36,649 nt of DNA from JAIDVZ01 sp964486285 (lineage in GTDB: Bacteria > Verrucomicrobiota > Verrucomicrobiia > Opitutales > JAIRKQ01). The stretch is taken from NCBI GenBank assembly GCA_964486285.1, contig CAZALH010000010.1:1-36649 (forward strand). Reading direction: 5' to 3'. Both the position numbers and the translations under genes were made by a program. Of this stretch, positions 33,772-36,649 are shown piece by piece (position 1 is the stretch's first letter; every line of letters starts with the position of its first letter). Below the pieces are notes generated by a model. The model was not told the origin of the DNA. It saw only the letters and a program-made list of their open reading frames with translations, and made no database searches.

Positions 33772-36649
33772 ATGAACATATCGGAACCATTTATTAGACG
33801 CCCAGTTTTTACTGTTCTACTAACAATATCTGCTATTTTAGCAGGAATATTTTGTTACTTAAAGTTACCAGTAAGCGACCTGCCAAATGTTGATTATCCG
33901 ATGATACAGGTTATCGCTACTTATCCGGGAATGGATCCTGAAACAATGGCAGCTAATATAGCATCTCCTCTGGAAAAAGAAATAATGAAGATTCAGGGAC
34001 TTGAAATGGTAACTTCTACAAGTACTCAAGGAACTACACTGCTAACTTTACAATTTTCACTTTCTAAAAATATTGATGGAGCTGCTACCGATGTGCAAGC
34101 TGCACTTACTCGTGCGAGTTCAAATTTACCATCAGGGATGCCATCACAACCGGCATTCCAAAAAACAGACCCAAATAGTAAACCAATATACTATATATCT
34201 CTTACAAGTGACACACTGACGCGTGGAGAGTTATACGACTATGCAATGGATGAAATTGCTCAAAGGATAACAATTTTGGAAGGTGTTTCTGAAGCACAAG
34301 TTTATGGCAATCCACGATCAGTACGTATAGAAGTTGATACTGAAAAGCTTTATAATAAAGGGTTGTCTATTGACGATGTAACTAAAGCTGTACAACAAGG
34401 AACAGTATCATTATCTACGGGGAAATTACGAGGAGAAACTAAAACTTTAACATTAAAACCAGAGGGACAATTAAAAAAACCGAGTGATTACTTAAATCTT
34501 GTAATCGCAGTTCGTGATGGAACACCCATTTACTTAAAAGATGTCGCCGATTGTATAGAACGGCTAGAAACTAAAGATTTATCTAGTAATCTTTGGATAA
34601 AGGGAAATTCCGATGCGTTTACTACTGAGGTTGTCATCGCTGTTACACGTGCAGCTGGAGCTAATGCTATTAAACTATCTAAGGAAATTGACGAGTTATT
34701 GCCAATTTTTGAACATCAAATTCCTGGTTCAATTAAATTGATAAAAATGTATGATCGGTCTGAAGTTATAATTAATTCAATTTACGACGTACAGGAAACA
34801 TTGTTAATTGCGTTTATATTGGTAATATTTGTAATATTTTTGTTTTTAGGTAGAATACGAGAAACAATAATACCATTAGTAGCCATGCCGCTATCGCTGT
34901 TTCTTACATTCATAGTAATGCGACTATGTAATTTTAATCTAGATAACTTATCCTTAATGGCACTAACATTGTCTATTGGTTTCTTAGTTGATGACGCTAT
35001 TGTCTTCCTAGAAAACATGATTCGACGCATGGAAGATTTTGGAGAATCTCCGCTTACAGCATCTCTAAATGGCGCTAAAGAAATCAGCTTTTCAATATTA
35101 TCAATGACGTTGTCTCTTGCAGCAGTATTTATTCCTCTAATATTTATGTCCGGACAAATTGGGCGTGTTTTTAGGGAATTTTCAGTAACTATCATTGTAG
35201 CAATTCTCGCATCAGGACTAGTGTCACTTACGCTAACCCCTATGATGTGTGCTCGTATGCTAAAACCAATTGATAAAAATAACAGAACAAAGCTGGAAAA
35301 AATTTCACATGAATTAGAAGCAAAATTTTTAAAAAGCTATGGGAAGTCATTAACTTGGTTTTTAAACCATAAAACAATTTCCGTTGTAATTTGGATAATC
35401 TGTTTAATTGGAACATATTTTACATTTATTGCACTACCAAAAACATTTTTACCAGAAGGTGATAGTGGTATCATGTCTGGTATATTCATTACCCAAGAAG
35501 GGACATCCCCAGAAAATATAATAGCTTCCCAAAATTTAGTGAATAAAACAGTTAGGGGGAATCCATATGTTGATAAGTCAATGGCCGTAAGTGGGATCTC
35601 GCAATTTATTACAGATAATCAAGGGTTAATTGTTGCATTTCTTTCAAAAGAGAAACGTCCAACTATACAGACTGTTACTTCACAAATTTCACAAGATTTA
35701 AGCACAATCCCCGGGGTACTTACTAGTATTCGCCCAGTCCCAAGCTTGGAAATAAGCACTGGGGCAATAGGCAATCTTCAAGGTAAATATGCTTATATTT
35801 TATCAAGCATGAATCGAGAAGAACTATATGACACTGCATCAAAATTAGTAGAAGCTCTACGTACTAATCCAGGGTTTGAAAGGATATCGACAGATTTATA
35901 TATAAATACACCACAAGTAGATATTCAATATTTACGCAATCAAGCATACAAATATGGAATTACACCATATAACATAGAAAATACATTCAAGGAGGCCTAT
36001 TCTGAAAACCATTGCTACCAAATAAAAGAACAAACTCGTCAATATAAAGTCATCGTGTCTTCTAATCCAACAAATAGTCAAAAGATGGACGATATATCAA
36101 AGCTATATTTTAAGAATGATTATGGAAATATGGTGCCTTTTGAATCAGTAGCTACTTATAAAGAAAAAGTCGGACCATTATCTGTAAATCACACAAATAA
36201 CTTCCCTTCAGTAACGATATATTTTGATCTAAAAGACGGCTACCCTATCGGGGATGCTGTAAAATTCATTGAGCAGAAATCTAATGAACTAGTCTCTACT
36301 GGAATAATGGCAAGTTTAGAAGGAGAAGCTAAAAGCTTCCAAGAATCTGTTCATAGTTTAGTGATCTTGTTGTTTGTTGCAGTATTCGTAATGTACGTTA
36401 TACTTGGAATAATGTATGAAAGTTATATACACCCAATTACTGTGTTGTCCGCGTTACCGGTTGCTATAGTTGGAGGATTGTTAACGTTGTTACTATTTAG
36501 GATGGAATTATCACTATATGGATACATTGGGTTATTCATGCTCATGGGAATTGTAAAAAAGAATGGTATTCTCATGATCGACTTCGCAATTGCACGACAA
36601 AAAGAAGGAATGTCTAAAGAAGAAGCTGTTCATACTGCATGTATGGAGC
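33772..36649 (+). CDS. RND efflux pump inner-membrane protein (AcrB/MdtB/C family), 3' end beyond window
   Basis: The frame opens at ATG 33772, 11 bases after the adaptor stop, and is open to the last base (959 complete codons). MNISEPFIRRPVFTVLLTIS is the standard first transmembrane helix. Periplasmic porter parts include SDLPNVDYPMIQVIATYPGM and TDVQAALTRASSNLPSGMPS. The proton-relay motif in TM4 is LSIGFLVDDAIVFLENMIRR with the Asp pair. Later blocks are SLTLTPMMCARML, LPEGDSG and VMYVILGIMYESYIHPITVL. About 70-90 residues (the last two transmembrane helices) are expected beyond the edge. The substrate cannot be told; the sequence fits the HAE1/MdtBC group. Confidence 0.95.
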   Translation, partial: MNISEPFIRRPVFTVLLTISAILAGIFCYLKLPVSDLPNVDYPMIQVIATYPGMDPETMAANIASPLEKEIMKIQGLEMVTSTSTQGTTLLTLQFSLSKNIDGAATDVQAALTRASSNLPSGMPSQPAFQKTDPNSKPIYYISLTSDTLTRGELYDYAMDEIAQRITILEGVSEAQVYGNPRSVRIEVDTEKLYNKGLSIDDVTKAVQQGTVSLSTGKLRGETKTLTLKPEGQLKKPSDYLNLVIAVRDGTPIYLKDVADCIERLETKDLSSNLWIKGNSDAFTTEVVIAVTRAAGANAIKLSKEIDELLPIFEHQIPGSIKLIKMYDRSEVIINSIYDVQETLLIAFILVIFVIFLFLGRIRETIIPLVAMPLSLFLTFIVMRLCNFNLDNLSLMALTLSIGFLVDDAIVFLENMIRRMEDFGESPLTASLNGAKEISFSILSMTLSLAAVFIPLIFMSGQIGRVFREFSVTIIVAILASGLVSLTLTPMMCARMLKPIDKNNRTKLEKISHELEAKFLKSYGKSLTWFLNHKTISVVIWIICLIGTYFTFIALPKTFLPEGDSGIMSGIFITQEGTSPENIIASQNLVNKTVRGNPYVDKSMAVSGISQFITDNQGLIVAFLSKEKRPTIQTVTSQISQDLSTIPGVLTSIRPVPSLEISTGAIGNLQGKYAYILSSMNREELYDTASKLVEALRTNPGFERISTDLYINTPQVDIQYLRNQAYKYGITPYNIENTFKEAYSENHCYQIKEQTRQYKVIVSSNPTNSQKMDDISKLYFKNDYGNMVPFESVATYKEKVGPLSVNHTNNFPSVTIYFDLKDGYPIGDAVKFIEQKSNELVSTGIMASLEGEAKSFQESVHSLVILLFVAVFVMYVILGIMYESYIHPITVLSALPVAIVGGLLTLLLFRMELSLYGYIGLFMLMGIVKKNGILMIDFAIARQKEGMSKEEAVHTACME

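Noticed and set aside
1..36649. CRISPR array, insertion sequences, rRNA genes
   Set aside because: No regularly spaced repeats, no transposase-like frames with terminal inverted repeats, and no rRNA-like sequence were seen.

Overview
The window looks like the chromosome of an A+T-rich, Gram-negative, probably host-associated bacterium with a decayed, clearly less A+T-rich prophage remnant at its left end. Lipid A, heptose and LPS-transport genes (lpxB, gmhA, lptC-lptA-lptB) show an LPS outer membrane. A needle-complex cluster (sctF-sctG-sctI) shows a type III secretion system. Genes for a type II secretion or type IV pilus-like machine are scattered over three loci. An archaeal/eukaryotic-type ProRS, FabV and a GspM-like protein that recalls the Akkermansia Amuc_1100 family fit the PVC superphylum (Verrucomicrobia, Lentisphaerae or Chlamydiae-like) better than a typical proteobacterium. 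That placement is inference from protein impressions, not a phylogeny.

Left end (1-4960, all on the minus strand): prophage remnant. In transcription order it holds a lipoprotein with a C-terminal membrane anchor (candidate one-piece spanin), the N-terminal part of a terminase large subunit fused by an apparent deletion to the C-terminal part of a huge virion-associated protein (LPD38/DarB-like, with two further frameshifts), a tail fibre with two frameshifts, and the start of a second fibre gene that leaves the window. An intact tRNA-Ala(CGC) at 5167-5242, with its 3' end facing the prophage, and a doubled TTGGGGCA motif nearby suggest the integration site.

Middle (5410-18034): lpxB; a DUF58-fabV minus-strand pair; a divergent type III secretion cluster sctF-sctG-sctI that overlaps ispH tail to tail; a small HTH regulator; an acidic protein followed by a very basic, membrane-prone protein (candidate chaperone/effector pair); three pseudopilin genes (gspG and two minor ones); a small unknown gene; a TPR membrane protein; rsmE; and a UvrD/AddA-type helicase.

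Right part (18021-36649): a compact minus-strand operon lptC-lptA-lptB-plsY-lysC; gmhA; a second compact minus-strand operon proS-fabD-dapB-lipoprotein-gspE; a divergent gspL-gspM-like pair; an unknown 310-aa protein; and a tripartite RND efflux operon (outer-membrane factor, adaptor, inner-membrane pump) whose pump gene runs off the right edge. No stretch longer than 300 bases is without a gene. The largest gap, upstream of the HTH gene (10684-10896), is A+T-rich and holds a direct repeat.
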